From: Priapulus caudatus
Lineage: Eukaryota; Priapulida; Priapulimorpha; Priapulimorphida; Priapulidae
Direction of reading: 5' to 3'
Length of the DNA: 26,489 bases
Assembly: GCF_000485595.1 (NCBI RefSeq)
Contig: NW_014577404.1
Span: 6,848 to 33,336, forward strand
Part shown: positions 1 through 9,425 of the stretch, piece after piece
How positions within the stretch are numbered: position 1 is the first letter of the stretch
Layout: each line of letters starts with the position of its first letter
Position numbers and translations under genes: made by a program
Notes under the pieces: generated by a model
The model's input: the letters and a program-made list of their open reading frames with translations, nothing else
Database searches by the model: none
What the model was told of the DNA's origin: nothing

Positions 1-84
1 AGGCTAACGCCTCTTAGGAGGTGTTCCAAACTTGATATCATCAATGGATTAATGATTAATGATAATGAGTCTGACTAATCCCGT

Positions 85-121
85 AACCCTAACCCTAACC
101 CGAACCTAACCTAACCCTAAA
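85..121. repeat. short interstitial telomeric block (CCCTAA, degenerate)
   Basis: About six CCCTAA-type units are visible, several with single-base changes (CCCGAA, CCTAA). It is the first of four telomere-like blocks in the window. No inverted terminal repeat flanks it, unlike the blocks near 15.5 kb and 23.5 kb. The short, degenerate, internal nature argues against a true chromosome end. Confidence 0.8.
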
Positions 122-1029
122 CTAAATGACATTCTCTCTTCGTATCTATCTCACACGATATATATATATGTTATTATGACCATTATTGACATTAAAGTTG
201 GGAACACTCTTAATGGAGTATCACCCCGAAGAGAGGTGGCTATCGTAAATTATTTAAACATGTAATACACTCGCTGTAACGTTGACGATGCTACTCAGTG
301 TAAATCATCGACTATCTATTTTATTTTAGACGAGCCTGCATGACAATATGTACTGAAATATATAAATACGCATATATGCATATGTATATATGTATATATA
401 TATCCCACTTACTTGACAGCTTTCGTGCTTAGTGGAATAGTCGAGCATGACGACATGACAGGCTGTCGCGCTCTCTTTCATCACACGTCGCATTTCTGCG
501 ACGTTGTTTATCGTCGGGAATTCGACTCGTCTCTAACTCCATCGACGGCAGGACAACGGCGCTTTCATGCAAACTTACTTGATGCGTCATAAGTGGGGGC
601 GCGTAAGTAAAGCGAGTAATGCGTAAATAGTGATCCATCGGTGAGTTCTTTCCCTGTCATATTATTCTGTGTAATTTATTGTTCGTGTTTCGCCGTGGTC
701 TCTCGCGCGCGGCGTGGGGAGTCACTCGGTGAAAACGGGTCGCTCATCGATTCTAGGAAATTACATCGTCGGTAGTTCGAATCCCATGCCTTTATTTACC
801 CTTATGTATTACACGGCGCCCGAACACAGCGATTGCTGCTTCTTGCGGCGCCACTGAACGCGAGATGCAAACTCCACGACAGATGGCGCTCTCGCTCTGG
901 TATATCCTGAGTGTGGGAAGGGGGCGCTGCATGCAGTTTGCGCGAGATGATGAGCCTGCGAACTATCTTTCGCGTACGCGGAGCGATCTTTCGCTATTCA
1001 GTGACGTAAACCGACTTGTTAACAATCCG
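122..1029. other. no gene seen; AT-rich then CpG-containing unique sequence
   Basis: No exon with supported splice sites was found. An alternating AT/TATG stretch lies at about 355-403. A GTTCGAATCCC string near 773-783 resembles a pol III B box, but no tRNA fold or convincing A box surrounds it. Confidence 0.6.
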
Positions 1030-1049
1030 ATTTAAATCGGCGATATCAT

Positions 1050-1275
1050 GTGATTAGCGACATCGCGCGATTTGTGACATCGAGAGATTTGCGACATCGA
1101 GCGATTTGCGACATCGAGCGATTTCCGACATCGAGCGATTTGCGACATCGAGCGATTTGCGACATCGAGCGATTTGCGACATCGAGCGATTTGCGACATC
1201 GAGCGATTTGCGACATCGCGCGATTTGCGACATCGAGCGATTTGCGACATCGAGCGATTTGCGATATCGCGCGGG
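1050..1275. repeat. 17-bp minisatellite, about 13 copies
   Basis: The unit GCGACATCGAGCGATTT repeats head to tail with few substitutions (TTT/TTC, GAG/GCG). Because 17 is not a multiple of 3, each strand reads the same 17-residue cycle in every frame, and the unit contains no stop on either strand. This creates several overlapping long open frames of 80-132 codons that should not be taken as genes. The copies are highly similar, which suggests recent expansion or ongoing homogenisation. Confidence 0.93.
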
Positions 1276-2365
1276 TTGAGACAGTTGACAGGCCAAAAAT
1301 CCGCGGAATTTGCAAGACAGACGAAGCGCGTGGCTACAACGGAAGAAAAAAAACAGCAGCGCAGGACTTTGCTCTTTCCTGTCGTCACCGTAGTTCCTGC
1401 CACCCGTTATTCGCTAATCGTGCTATCGGTGACGTCATGAAACGTTAGATTCGGCCAGCGTTGAGGCCGACACAGACAAACTGCAGCGCCAGTAACCGTC
1501 CGTAATGTTCGGCGACGAAATCGCAGCAAACGAGCCGGCCACACTGCAGCGTCGTTTGCCACTAAATGGAATCAAGTTGGGTCAAGCTCGTCTTATCTTG
1601 CCCGTGCAACGTTTTTCTTTTCAATTAAATGCAGGATGCTTCGACTGCGGCAGTATCTACAGTTGTGATTGACAGCTTATGGATTTTCGCTCGACTATAT
1701 ATTCCGCTGGAAATTTGAAACGGTTCTAAATAGTTTATAGTCGGTACCGTCGCTCTTCGATCTCCAATAGTCACAAATAATTGTTTCCAGTGTCGCTGGG
1801 CGTTACAGTCGTTCAGTGGCACTGCAGTGCCTTCCTTCGGCTTTATCATGCGCGCACGTAACCATGTGCATGCGTGCCGAAAGAGAAAAGGCATTGATCC
1901 CGAATCCCTGATACGGGCTCGAAAGCGCACTCTAAAATTCAATTTCTCTGCGTGTCACGGCGTTTGCCCGTTGGCCTAAGGTGGCAAGATGAGAGTCGGT
2001 CGAGCGACTCGTGGGAGGCGGGGGAGGACTTCACTTATAGATCTCATTCAACTGTGTGTGTTTGCGAGCCGACTGACAGGCGGTGGCTTCCCGCTGAACT
2101 CGGTCCCTATGATCCGCGGTAGTTGTTTGCACTGCTGGTATATACAGGAAGATTTTTTTCTGTTTACGCTCAGTCTATGGATCGACGTCGAGCGACGACA
2201 TCTGGGCAAAGTTTAACAAAAGGTCAAACTGACATAAAGGAAAACAGTTGTTAAAATGTATATAAGATAAAAAAAAATAAAAAAATTCCCACTGTTTAGC
2301 TCGATTCGGAATCGTTCAGCTATTTCGGCAAAAATGAGTATTTCTCCCTAGTGCAATAATTCGGC
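1276..2365. other. no gene seen
   Basis: Unique-looking sequence. A minus-strand open frame of 105 codons (1625-1942) has no recognised motif and no clear splice context, so I do not call it. An A-rich patch lies at 2267-2286. Confidence 0.5.
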
Positions 2366-2517
2366 AGCTGTGGCAGCGGCGGCAATGGCGTCAGCAGTAG
2401 GCGCAGCGGCGGCAGCAGCGGTGGCAGCAACGGTGGCAGCAGTAGTCGCAGCGGCGGTGGCAGTGGCGGTGGCGAAGACCTACTCTCGCTGCGAAATGCA
2501 ATCAGGGCTATCGGGTA
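2366..2517 (+). other. GCN/GGY trinucleotide-rich block, possible low-complexity exon
   Basis: The block is dominated by GGC/GCA/AGC-type triplets. One frame would encode an Ala/Val-rich peptide. Another encodes a Gly/Ser-rich segment that runs into EDLLSLRNAIRAIG. The second frame is bounded by a possible acceptor (TTCGGCAG at about 2365) and a weak possible donor (GTAGGC at about 2514). Its phase does not join in frame to the exon at 3787/3841, so it cannot be a simple upstream exon of that gene. It may be only a degenerate triplet repeat. Confidence 0.3.
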
Positions 2518-2602
2518 GGCGCACCTGTGTCTCCGTGCACTGCTGCGCGCTCATGCTGACGCTCCGGCTCATCGAGTAAGATATTCCATTACTGCAGTTA
2601 CA

Positions 2603-2603
<1 letters not shown>

Positions 2604-2637
<34 letters not shown>

Positions 2638-2638
2638 A
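2604..2638. repeat. (CTG)n triplet repeat
   Basis: About 11 uninterrupted CTG units flanked by CAG and CAGG. There is no coding context that I can support. Confidence 0.9.
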
Positions 2639-2750
2639 GGGGCTATCATGTGGCGATCACGTTTCTTGATGTGGTTTCAGCGAACACTGCCAGCGAACAT
2701 CAGGAGACACGATGTGCGTCTTAGCCCTGTGTAATTCGCACGTGACGCTT

Positions 2751-3140
2751 ACGACGGTGTTCACCTGCCACGGACGATCTCACTCACCCGTTGTTTACAA
2801 CCGCGTTAACATGTCGCTTGCGGCGTTATTCACCACTCACCTACGACGTTATTTACCTGTTGCTTGCACAATTATTCACTCTTAATTAACAAAGTCGTTC
2901 ACCTGCCGCTAACAACATTATGCTCTTGTCGTTTACGACGTTATTCACCTGGGCTGATCATGACGGCGATATATATGACTGGCGCGCATCGTCATATTTA
3001 CCTGTTGCTGTTCATGATGATTACAACGTTAATTATTATTTAGCATTATTGAAATGTTACCTACAACGCCATTCACCTGTTGGATCGTCATGGACTCGCC
3101 ACTCACGACGTTATTCGCGTGGGGGAGTTTCACCTACCAG
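2751..3140. repeat. degenerate 23-bp minisatellite
   Basis: A TYACC core recurs with 23-bp spacing at 2761, 2784, 2830, 2853, 2876 (TCACT), 2899 and 2945. Units follow the form GACGTTATTCACC then TGTTGCTTAC. Positions 2807 and 2922 are decayed copies. After about 2960 the phase is lost, but related pieces (ATTTACCTGTTG, ATTCACCTGTTG) continue to about 3140. A 182-codon open frame (2920-3468) runs through this array and the foldback element at 3365, so it is probably fortuitous. Confidence 0.75.
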
Positions 3141-3364
3141 TAGCGAGATCATTCCTGGGAGTGTCAGCGAGGTGCTAATCTCTCCTTATTGCCGCCCGCA
3201 CTACTGGCGCGTGTTCACCCATGCGCATCCCCCCTCTATCCCTCTCTCTTCAAACAGACGCGTCAAAATCACCCTCACTCACATTCTATCATTAGCGATA
3301 CACCGCGGCGCTCGCCTCTGCTCCCGTCTGATAATTCACGAAGGACGCAGACGAGCACTACTAT

Positions 3365-3421
3365 CAAGAGTAGATAATAACATTGTGTTATGTATTAACA
3401 ATGTGTTATTATCTACTCTTG
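3365..3421. mobile_element. tiny foldback MITE, copy 1 (57 bp)
   Basis: The element begins CAAGAGTAGATAATAACA and ends with its near reverse complement, so it is almost entirely one hairpin. It is flanked by identical 7-bp repeats, CTACTAT, at 3358-3364 and 3422-3428, as expected for a target-site duplication. Two relatives with the same CARGAG-type ends lie at 4855 and 7334. TSDs of 7-8 bp suggest hAT-like mobilisation, but this is inference because there is no transposase here. Confidence 0.8.
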
Positions 3422-3786
3422 CTACTATCTATGCGGTTAATTTCTTGCTCTCGTGCATGGGAATCTAACCGGTAGTTTCAATATACTCACTCGTAGCATT
3501 TCCCGAACCAAGGTTTTTGAGAACATGCTCCGGCCAGAGCGTGGTGAATGAATCATACGTCAAGAAGCGCAAAACTACTAACGATTCCAAGACTTACGGT
3601 TCGGTAATAGCGAGTGGAGGAAAATTATGGAACTGCTAGCGCTTCAGAGACATAACTTGACCATGACGAGTCAGGGTGACACCACACTAATCGAGTGGCA
3701 TCGCTAGCTAGTTTAGAATCGGTGCATCATCTTTCGCTGAGACGGACATAGGAAACTAAAACTGCGACTAAAATCGTGTGTTGCAG

Positions 3787-3788
3787 CG

Positions 3789-3822
<34 letters not shown>

Positions 3823-3840
3823 GGCAGTGCCATCAGCAGC
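3787..3840 (+). other. probable 5' UTR (or N-terminal extension) with CAG repeat
   Basis: Nine CAG units lie directly upstream of the proposed start codon, in the same frame, which stays open back to a stop at 3769-3771. A possible acceptor (GTGTTGCAG) ends at 3786. If it is used, the reading frame could enter from an upstream exon and add a polyglutamine stretch before MGSIMCC. No compatible upstream exon was found, so a UTR role is preferred. Confidence 0.5.
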
Positions 3841-4010
3841 ATGGGTTCGATCATGTGCTGCGCTAGCAGTGAGGAGGATCACATCAAAGCAAATCTGCAG
3901 AGACCGAACGCCGAGTACGACTCGATAGCGACGTGGAACAACGAGACGGCCTGCAGCACGACGTTGGCGGTACCGGACAGTAGCACTCACAACAACAGCC
4001 ACACACCGCG
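3841..4010 (+). CDS. exon 1 of a three-exon gene; putative acylated, unrecognised protein (N-terminal part)
   Basis: The first in-frame ATG has a good context (CAGCATGG) and opens MGSIMCCASSEED. Gly2 with Cys6 and Cys7 fits the general pattern of N-myristoylated proteins that are also palmitoylated, so anchoring to the inner face of the plasma membrane is a reasonable inference. The remaining residues (to about 57) are polar, rich in Ser, Thr, Asn and His. The exon ends CCGCG|GTAAGC, a strong donor, in phase 2. Exon 2 starts with G after TGTGACAG, completing an Arg codon. The spliced frame runs through all three exons without a stop: 170+159+703 = 1032 nt, 343 residues. I do not recognise the family. 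The N-terminus could be longer if the acceptor at 3786 is real. Confidence 0.55.
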
Positions 4011-4123
4011 GTAAGCACAGAGCCACCGGGGGCCTAGGGCACCGCTGGCGCAATAATACACTGTGCAAGTGATTCAGCCTACTTTTCTTTGCTGGAGGCG
4101 GTATAGCTTACAACCAAGGCTTA

Positions 4124-4591
4124 CCACACACTACTATATAGAAGGCCTTAGACCCCCTTCATACACAATACTATATATGTGGCCTTGGTGGGCCGCCAGC
4201 ATACACTATACTACAATACTATATAGATGGCATTAGGCCACCGTCATATACAATACTATATATGTGGCCTTGGGCCCCCATCATAAACTATTCTGTTATT
4301 AGAATACTATATAGATGGCCTTAGGCCCCCGCCATACAAATACTATATATGTGGATTTGGGCCCCCATCATACACTATTATTACAATTCTATATAGGTGG
4401 CCTTAGGCCCCCGTTATACAAATACTATATATGTGGCCTTGGGCCCCATCATACACTATTTTATTATTACAATACTCTATAGGTGGCCGTAGGCCCCCGT
4501 CATACAAATACTATATATGTGGCCTTGGGCCCCCAGCATACATTATTATTACAATTCTATATAGGTGGCCTTAGGCCCCCGTCAAACAAAT
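4124..4591. repeat. ~85-bp composite minisatellite in intron 1
   Basis: Two alternating half-units repeat about five to six times. One is TATATGTGGCCTTGGGCCCC; the other is TATAGGTGGCCTTAGGCCCC. They are linked by short ATCATACACTATT / CATACAAATAC spacers. The first half-unit recurs near 4179, 4264, 4350, 4430 and 4515, a period of about 80-86 bp. It begins about 110 bp after the exon 1 donor. GGCCTTRGGCC makes each half-unit locally palindromic. Confidence 0.85.
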
Positions 4592-4854
4592 ATAACGCCG
4601 GCAACGCTATAACGTGCTACTAATAACTTACCGAGCGCTGCACTGGCGCTTGTCTTGTTTTTTTCCTATTTAATGTTATATCTATGGCTATGGGTAATAC
4701 AATCGGCATATACCATGGTAACTTGTTTCAGCATTACTAAAATACGTAAACAAAAAGAACTATTTTCGGTCGCGGAAGGGTTATTGTCGGGGTGAGCTGA
4801 CGGGGGCTGGAGGCCACCGCCGGGGGACGAGATGGCCTAAAACTTGGATGTTAT

Positions 4855-4897
4855 CAAGAGCTCATAATAGAATCTATCTCTCTATTATGAGCTCTTG
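4855..4897. mobile_element. tiny foldback MITE, copy 2 (43 bp)
   Basis: The left arm CAAGAGCTCATAATAGA is mirrored exactly by TCTATTATGAGCTCTTG, with about nine loop bases. Flanks ATGTTAT (4848-4854) and ATGTTAC (4898-4904) match at six of seven positions, consistent with an aged 7-bp target duplication. It shares the CARGAG..ATAATAR arm layout with the copies at 3365 and 7334. It lies in intron 1. Confidence 0.8.
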
Positions 4898-4909
4898 ATG
4901 TTACCACAT

Positions 4910-6125
4910 TATGTGGATATCTGTCGCCAGCGCTGCGTATGTCAGCCAGTACACAATCTGGCTACGTTAGTGTGTTAGCGCATGTGCAATATCTCACCAG
5001 AGGAGTTATATTTTGTGATGAATATACATTTAAAATGGTTAGGGGCTATCTCCGCATAGATTTCCCTAATAAACTTTTATCAGTAGACTTCTGTTTATAA
5101 TTAGGAGAGCGCCCTTCCCCTTGCCTCCCCTGTCCCTCGCTCAGCCTCCTTCTTCTACCGCCCCCAGCTATCTTCGCTGCCGCCTTTCCTCATTCTGCCA
5201 TCCCCATTCCCCATCAGCAAGCTATATTATGAAGTTTTCCTCAGACGGCACTGCACGCCTAACACGGTGCGCGCGCCTGCGCAATATCTCCCGAGAGAAA
5301 TCGAATTTTGCAAAGATTATGCATTTAAAATGAAGAAGAGGTATCCTAGCATAGGTTTATATGATAACATTTCAACAGTAGACATCATTTAAGAAATACG
5401 AGAAACACCTTGCATGTAAGGTCCCCGCTGCGCATACCAGCCATTACATAATCTGGCTACGTTAGTGTGTTAGCGCATGCGCAATATCTTACCAGAGGAG
5501 TTATATTTTGTGATGAATATGGACGTTTAAAATAGTTAGGGGGTATCTCAGCATAGATTTCCCTAATAAACATTTATCAGTAGACCTCTGTTTATAAATA
5601 GGAGAGCGCCCTAGCATGTAGAGTACAAAACACCTACTTTATGCCCTCGCGTCTTTCTCCTTGCCTGCCCGTTCTCCTTGCCTGCCCTGTCCGTCGTACA
5701 GCCTCCTTCTTCTTCTACCGCCCCCAGCTATCTTCGCTGCCGCCTTTCCTCAGTCTGCCATCCCCATTCCCTCTCAGCAAGCCATATTATGAAGTTTGCC
5801 TCAGACGGCACTGCACGCCTAACACGATGCGCGCGCATGCGCAATATCTCCCGAGAAAAATCGTATTTTGCAAAGATTATGCATTTAAAATGAAGAGGAG
5901 GTATCCTAGCATAGGTTTATATGATAATATTTCATCAGTAGACATTATTTAAGAAATAAGAGGAAGACCTGGAATGTAAGGTCCCCGTTGAGTATACCAG
6001 CCAGTACACAATCTGGCTACATTAGTTTGTTAGCGCATGCGCAATATCTCACTAGAGGAGTTATATTTTGTGATGAATATGCATTTAAAATGATTAGGGG
6101 GTATCTCCGCATAGATTTCCCTACA
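4910..6125 (+). repeat. composite A-B-A-B-A repeat array, forward orientation
   Basis: Module A occupies about 4910-5105, 5421-5612 and 5981-6124 (truncated). Module B occupies about 5110-5420 and 5650-5980. The A anchor AATCTGGCTACGTTAG recurs at 4955 and 5450, with a one-base variant at 6010. A and B share a related 3' half: GCGCAATATCTC, then TGCATTTAAAATG, then GGTATC..GCATAG and ATCAGTAGAC. They therefore look like diverged copies of one ancestral unit. B also carries a pyrimidine-rich block (CTACCGCCCCCAGCTATC). Open frames of 70-103 codons in B come from the repeat itself. The same array occurs inverted at 8555-9425. I see no polymerase or transposase; SINE, MITE or satellite status is open. 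Confidence 0.85.
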
Positions 6126-7015
6126 TCCCATTCACCTACCTGTACGTGTCTGCAAGCATTACATGTAGCTTCTTCTCTACTCTCTATTCCGCTAATAACA
6201 TTTACGAATCACTGTGAGAGCTATTTACGTAGAGAAGCCTGGGACAGGAAGCTGCATTAATAAGCTTGCATTGACATGCATATAGCTGCATTATACGCTT
6301 CATTCCATAGTTTCTTTTCAGGTAGCACCGCGGGGTCTTCGATTTGCTTAAAAGCTTATGCTTCGGTGTAAAGACATCAAAGCAAACGCAAAAAATATCA
6401 CAGCTGCTTTTAGAAAAAATATCGGTTCTGATCAACGCTGCGTGATTACAAAAGAATCTAGCGAACGCATGTGAACACGAGTGAGAGCTATCGCAGCCAC
6501 TCTCACGCCAAGTCTCGCGAGATCAGGCCCGAGATGAATCAGCTACGTAGAGGGCGAGATGAAAACATTCGCCGCTTGTAAATAAACGATACTACAAATT
6601 AATCTAGCTAGTATATTGGGGGCGACTGCCAACGCAATTATGTCTGTTTATCGTCGTTATCGTTACCCCATGGACGTATATAATAATTAATATATTATTA
6701 CTATCTACGTCTATAATCGTCTATATCGACGCTCTAGACTGCTGTTCCATTGTTAATCATGACTCCCCGATTTCTAGACGCCTCTTCCGCTATAAATTGA
6801 AATCGCTTTTAGTTCGACCGTAGGAACGCATATCTATGAAAATCAGGTTATCCGTGTCAGGACTGTAACAGATTCGCGTCCCTGGCCGAAGCTCGCTTTC
6901 CAACACAACACAGGTGCCCCGGAAGGATTTGAAACGCCTGTCACGACGAGTACAGCAAGAGCCTAGAACACAAGTAAATTACATCACGGCTTAGTACAAC
7001 GGGCACACACACTAC
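6126..7015. other. no gene seen (intron 1)
   Basis: Unique-looking intronic sequence. The local composition is A+T rich around 6640-6720. No splice-bounded coding segment or strong repeat was noticed. Confidence 0.5.
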
Positions 7016-7060
7016 CTCCCTCCTTCACTCACTCACTCATCGACTCACTCATTTACTCAC

Positions 7061-7098
<38 letters not shown>
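7016..7098. repeat. (CACT)n / (CT)n microsatellite
   Basis: Imperfect CACT repeats run into an uninterrupted CT tract of about 17 units ending near 7097. Confidence 0.9.
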
Positions 7099-7099
<1 letters not shown>

Positions 7100-7136
7100 T
7101 GCCTGTCTTTCTCTGCATCAGTTGTTCTCATCTCGC

Positions 7137-7322
7137 CCACACATGAACGCACGCACACGCGCAAGTACACGCTCGCATTTGATCGCTCTCCGCACATCCG
7201 CGCACGCACGTATACATATATACAAACATACCTACTCATACACACGCTGACATACGTACGTACTCACTTTCAAATACTTGCCCGTATTCGCGCGCCACGC
7301 ACACACACACACCACCCACATA
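7137..7322. repeat. alternating purine-pyrimidine CA/CG-rich stretch
   Basis: Irregular CACGCA, CATACA and CACACA runs. It is low-complexity DNA of the kind that can adopt left-handed (Z) helix. No coding signal. Confidence 0.6.
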
Positions 7323-7333
7323 TTCATCGATAC

Positions 7334-7373
7334 CAGGAGCAGATAATAGGGAATTTCCTATTATCTACTCCTG
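7334..7373. mobile_element. tiny foldback MITE, copy 3 (40 bp) with perfect 8-bp TSD
   Basis: The two 20-base halves are reverse complements with two mismatches. The arms read CAGGAGYAGATAATAGG. Identical 8-bp flanks ATCGATAC lie at 7326-7333 and 7374-7381. The flank cannot be part of the hairpin, because the left and right copies are in direct rather than inverted orientation. This makes insertion by a transposase with 7-8 bp stagger the simplest reading. Confidence 0.85.
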
Positions 7374-7849
7374 ATCGATACACATAGTAACATATGTGCC
7401 CAATATACACGCCCAACCAAAGCCCCGTCCAGCTAACAGGCGACCGTGCCAATTACCCTCGCCAAAACTCAATAACAGTGAGCGCAAAATTAGTAACGGT
7501 CCGCACACGCACTGCCCACTCGTATCCATAGAAACGGGGTCCCGTATAGTAGTATAAGTGCTGCGCGCGCGCGTGCGCACGCACATACACTCACACACGC
7601 ACGCACGGGTAGTAATGCCGCATAGAGTAATGCATGACGTGGACTGACGTCTTGGAGTCAGCTTGACGGTGACGTCAGCGTAACCGCACGTCAACCCTTG
7701 TTTCTCTGACGCGTGGCCGTGGCAGTGGTACGTACGTACGGCGGGCTGTGTGTAACCTGCGGTGATATCTGCGTCATTGTTGACGTCATCAGCGTACGGA
7801 AAACTCTTGACGCTACTACCCGACCGCCCCCGACAATGCTTATATTGCG
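7374..7849. other. no gene seen; CG/CA-rich patch and two TGACGTCA sites
   Basis: A GCGCGCGCGCGTGCGCAC tract lies at about 7562-7580 and continues into CACA/CGCA repeats to about 7607. Perfect CRE-type palindromes occur at 7670-7677 and 7791-7798. No supported exon. Confidence 0.5.
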
Positions 7850-8215
7850 GTGCAAGAGGGGTAGGGAAAAGGGCGAAAGAGGGAGAGACTGAGGGTGGGA
7901 GAGAGAAAGAAAGAGTGAAAAGGCGAAAGATAGAGAGAGAGAGTTGTGGGGCGAAATAGGGAGAGGGTGTTTGTGCGCGCGAGAGAAAGCGAAAGAGTGA
8001 GAGAGTGAAAGGGAGAGGTAGAGAGAAATAGGGAGAGAAAGTGTGTGAAGTGCGAGAGAGAAACACGCGCGCACGCATACGTACAGCGAGAGAAGGTAGA
8101 AGAGAGCGCGCGCGAGAGAATGAACACGCAAGAGAGTCAGAGAGACAGACAGAGAGACAGACAGCGAGAGAAAGAGAGATAGAAAGTGAGTGGGAGGTAA
8201 AGAGTAGGATAAGAG
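7850..8215. repeat. long imperfect polypurine (GA-rich) tract
   Basis: About 360 bases are nearly all G and A on the + strand, with short GTGTG/CGCG interruptions. The complementary strand gives three long Ser/Leu/Phe-rich open frames (95-237 codons) that are artefacts of the composition. Mirror-type purine tracts can form triplex (H-DNA). Confidence 0.85.
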
Positions 8216-8554
8216 GAAATGATGCAAGGTGGACAGATGATGGATTTGCACGCGTCAGTGTGCAGGCGTCGCGTGCAAATAACGTTATGTGCGCCGGTTC
8301 CGCCCCTCTAGAGCCATAGATTGTGCGTTATAGAGTTATCGTCTCCTGGGACGTGGTGAAGAAACCATCCACCACTCAGGGATGTAGCCACTAGTCTCTA
8401 TACATACGGGTACATGGAGATCAAATAACCATCAAGTTCCTCTAGCTTCTTTCGGTATAAGAGGGATGTTTTGGCATGCATGTTTCACGAGCAAGGCAAT
8501 GAACTTTATATACGATACATGAAAGTCAAGCGAATCTCTCTCTCTCTCCTCTCT
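8216..8554. other. no gene seen (intron 1)
   Basis: Unique-looking sequence ending in a CT microsatellite (about 8537-8551) next to the left truncation of the inverted A/B array. Confidence 0.5.
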
Positions 8555-9425
8555 AGAGAAGGGCAGTGGGAAAACGGAAGGGGATGAAGTAAGAGTTTTG
8601 CACACTGCAGGCTCGGGCGCTCTCTTATTTATAAACACAGGTCTACATATAAAAATATATTTCAGAAAGCTATGCTGAGATACCCCCTAACCATAATAAA
8701 TGCATATTTATCAGAAAATATAGCTCCTGTGGTGAGATATTGCGCATGCACTAACACTCTAACGTTACCAGATTGTGTACTGATTGGCATATGCAGCGGA
8801 CACCGTACATGCAAGGTATTCGTTCTATTTCTTAAGTGAGGTCTACGCGTGGTATGTTATCATATAAATCTATGCTGGGATACCTGCTCTTCATTTTAAA
8901 TGCATAATTTTTGCAAAATATTCTTCTTCTCATGATATTGCGCATGCGCGAGCACCGTTTCAGGCGCTCAGAACGGACTGAAGCAAACTGCATAAGATAG
9001 TTGGTTGAGTGATAGAAGGGTGGGAGACTGAGGACAGACGGCAGGGAAGATAGCTGAGGGCGGTAGAAGATTAAGGAGTCTAATCGAGGGGCAAGAAAGG
9101 CAGTGAAAAAACGGGAGGGGATGAAGTAAGAGTTTTGCACCCTGCAGGCTAGGGCGCTTTCCTAATTATAAACACAGGTCTACATATAAAAATATATTTT
9201 AGAAATCTATGCTGAGATACCCTATAACCATAATAAATGCATGTTCATCAGAAAATATAGGTCCTGTGGTGAGATATTGCGCATGCACTCTAACGTAGCC
9301 AGATTGTGTACTGATTGGCATATGCAGCGGACACCTTACATGCAAGGTATTCGTTCTATTTCTTAAGTGAGGTCTACGGATGGGATGTTATCATATAAAT
9401 CTATGCGGGGATACCTGCTCTTGTT
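8555..9425 (-). repeat. composite A/B repeat array, inverted orientation
   Basis: On the minus strand this repeats the modules of 4910-6125. In + coordinates there is a truncated B (8555-8612), A (8613-8800), B (8800-9165), A (9165-9340) and a truncated B (9340-9423). Diagnostic strings in reverse complement include GATATTGCGCATGCAC, CATTTTAAATGCATAA and CTTACATGCAAGG. The two A copies here are very alike and closer to each other than to the forward array, which suggests local amplification after the inversion or insertion. Confidence 0.85.

Noticed and set aside
85-121. True chromosome end
   Set aside because: The block is only about 36 bp, degenerate, and flanked by unique sequence on both sides; other blocks lie deep inside the window.
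730-790. Possible tRNA or tRNA-derived SINE (B-box-like GTTCGAATCCC)
   Set aside because: No cloverleaf, no convincing A box at the proper distance, and no poly-A or T terminator pattern was found.
1050-1275. Possible CRISPR array
   Set aside because: Units abut with no unique spacers, and the genome is eukaryotic. It is a minisatellite.
2366-2517. Upstream exon of the gene at 3841
   Set aside because: The possible donor leaves a phase that, joined to the acceptor at 3786, gives a frame with an early stop.
2920-3468. 182-codon + strand open frame
   Set aside because: It runs through the degenerate 23-bp minisatellite and into the foldback element at 3365-3421, whose insertion supplies part of the peptide. 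No splice or family support.
7365-8319. Several long Ser/Leu/Phe- or Arg/Glu-rich frames
   Set aside because: They translate the imperfect polypurine tract; stop codons are simply rare in GA/CT-only sequence.
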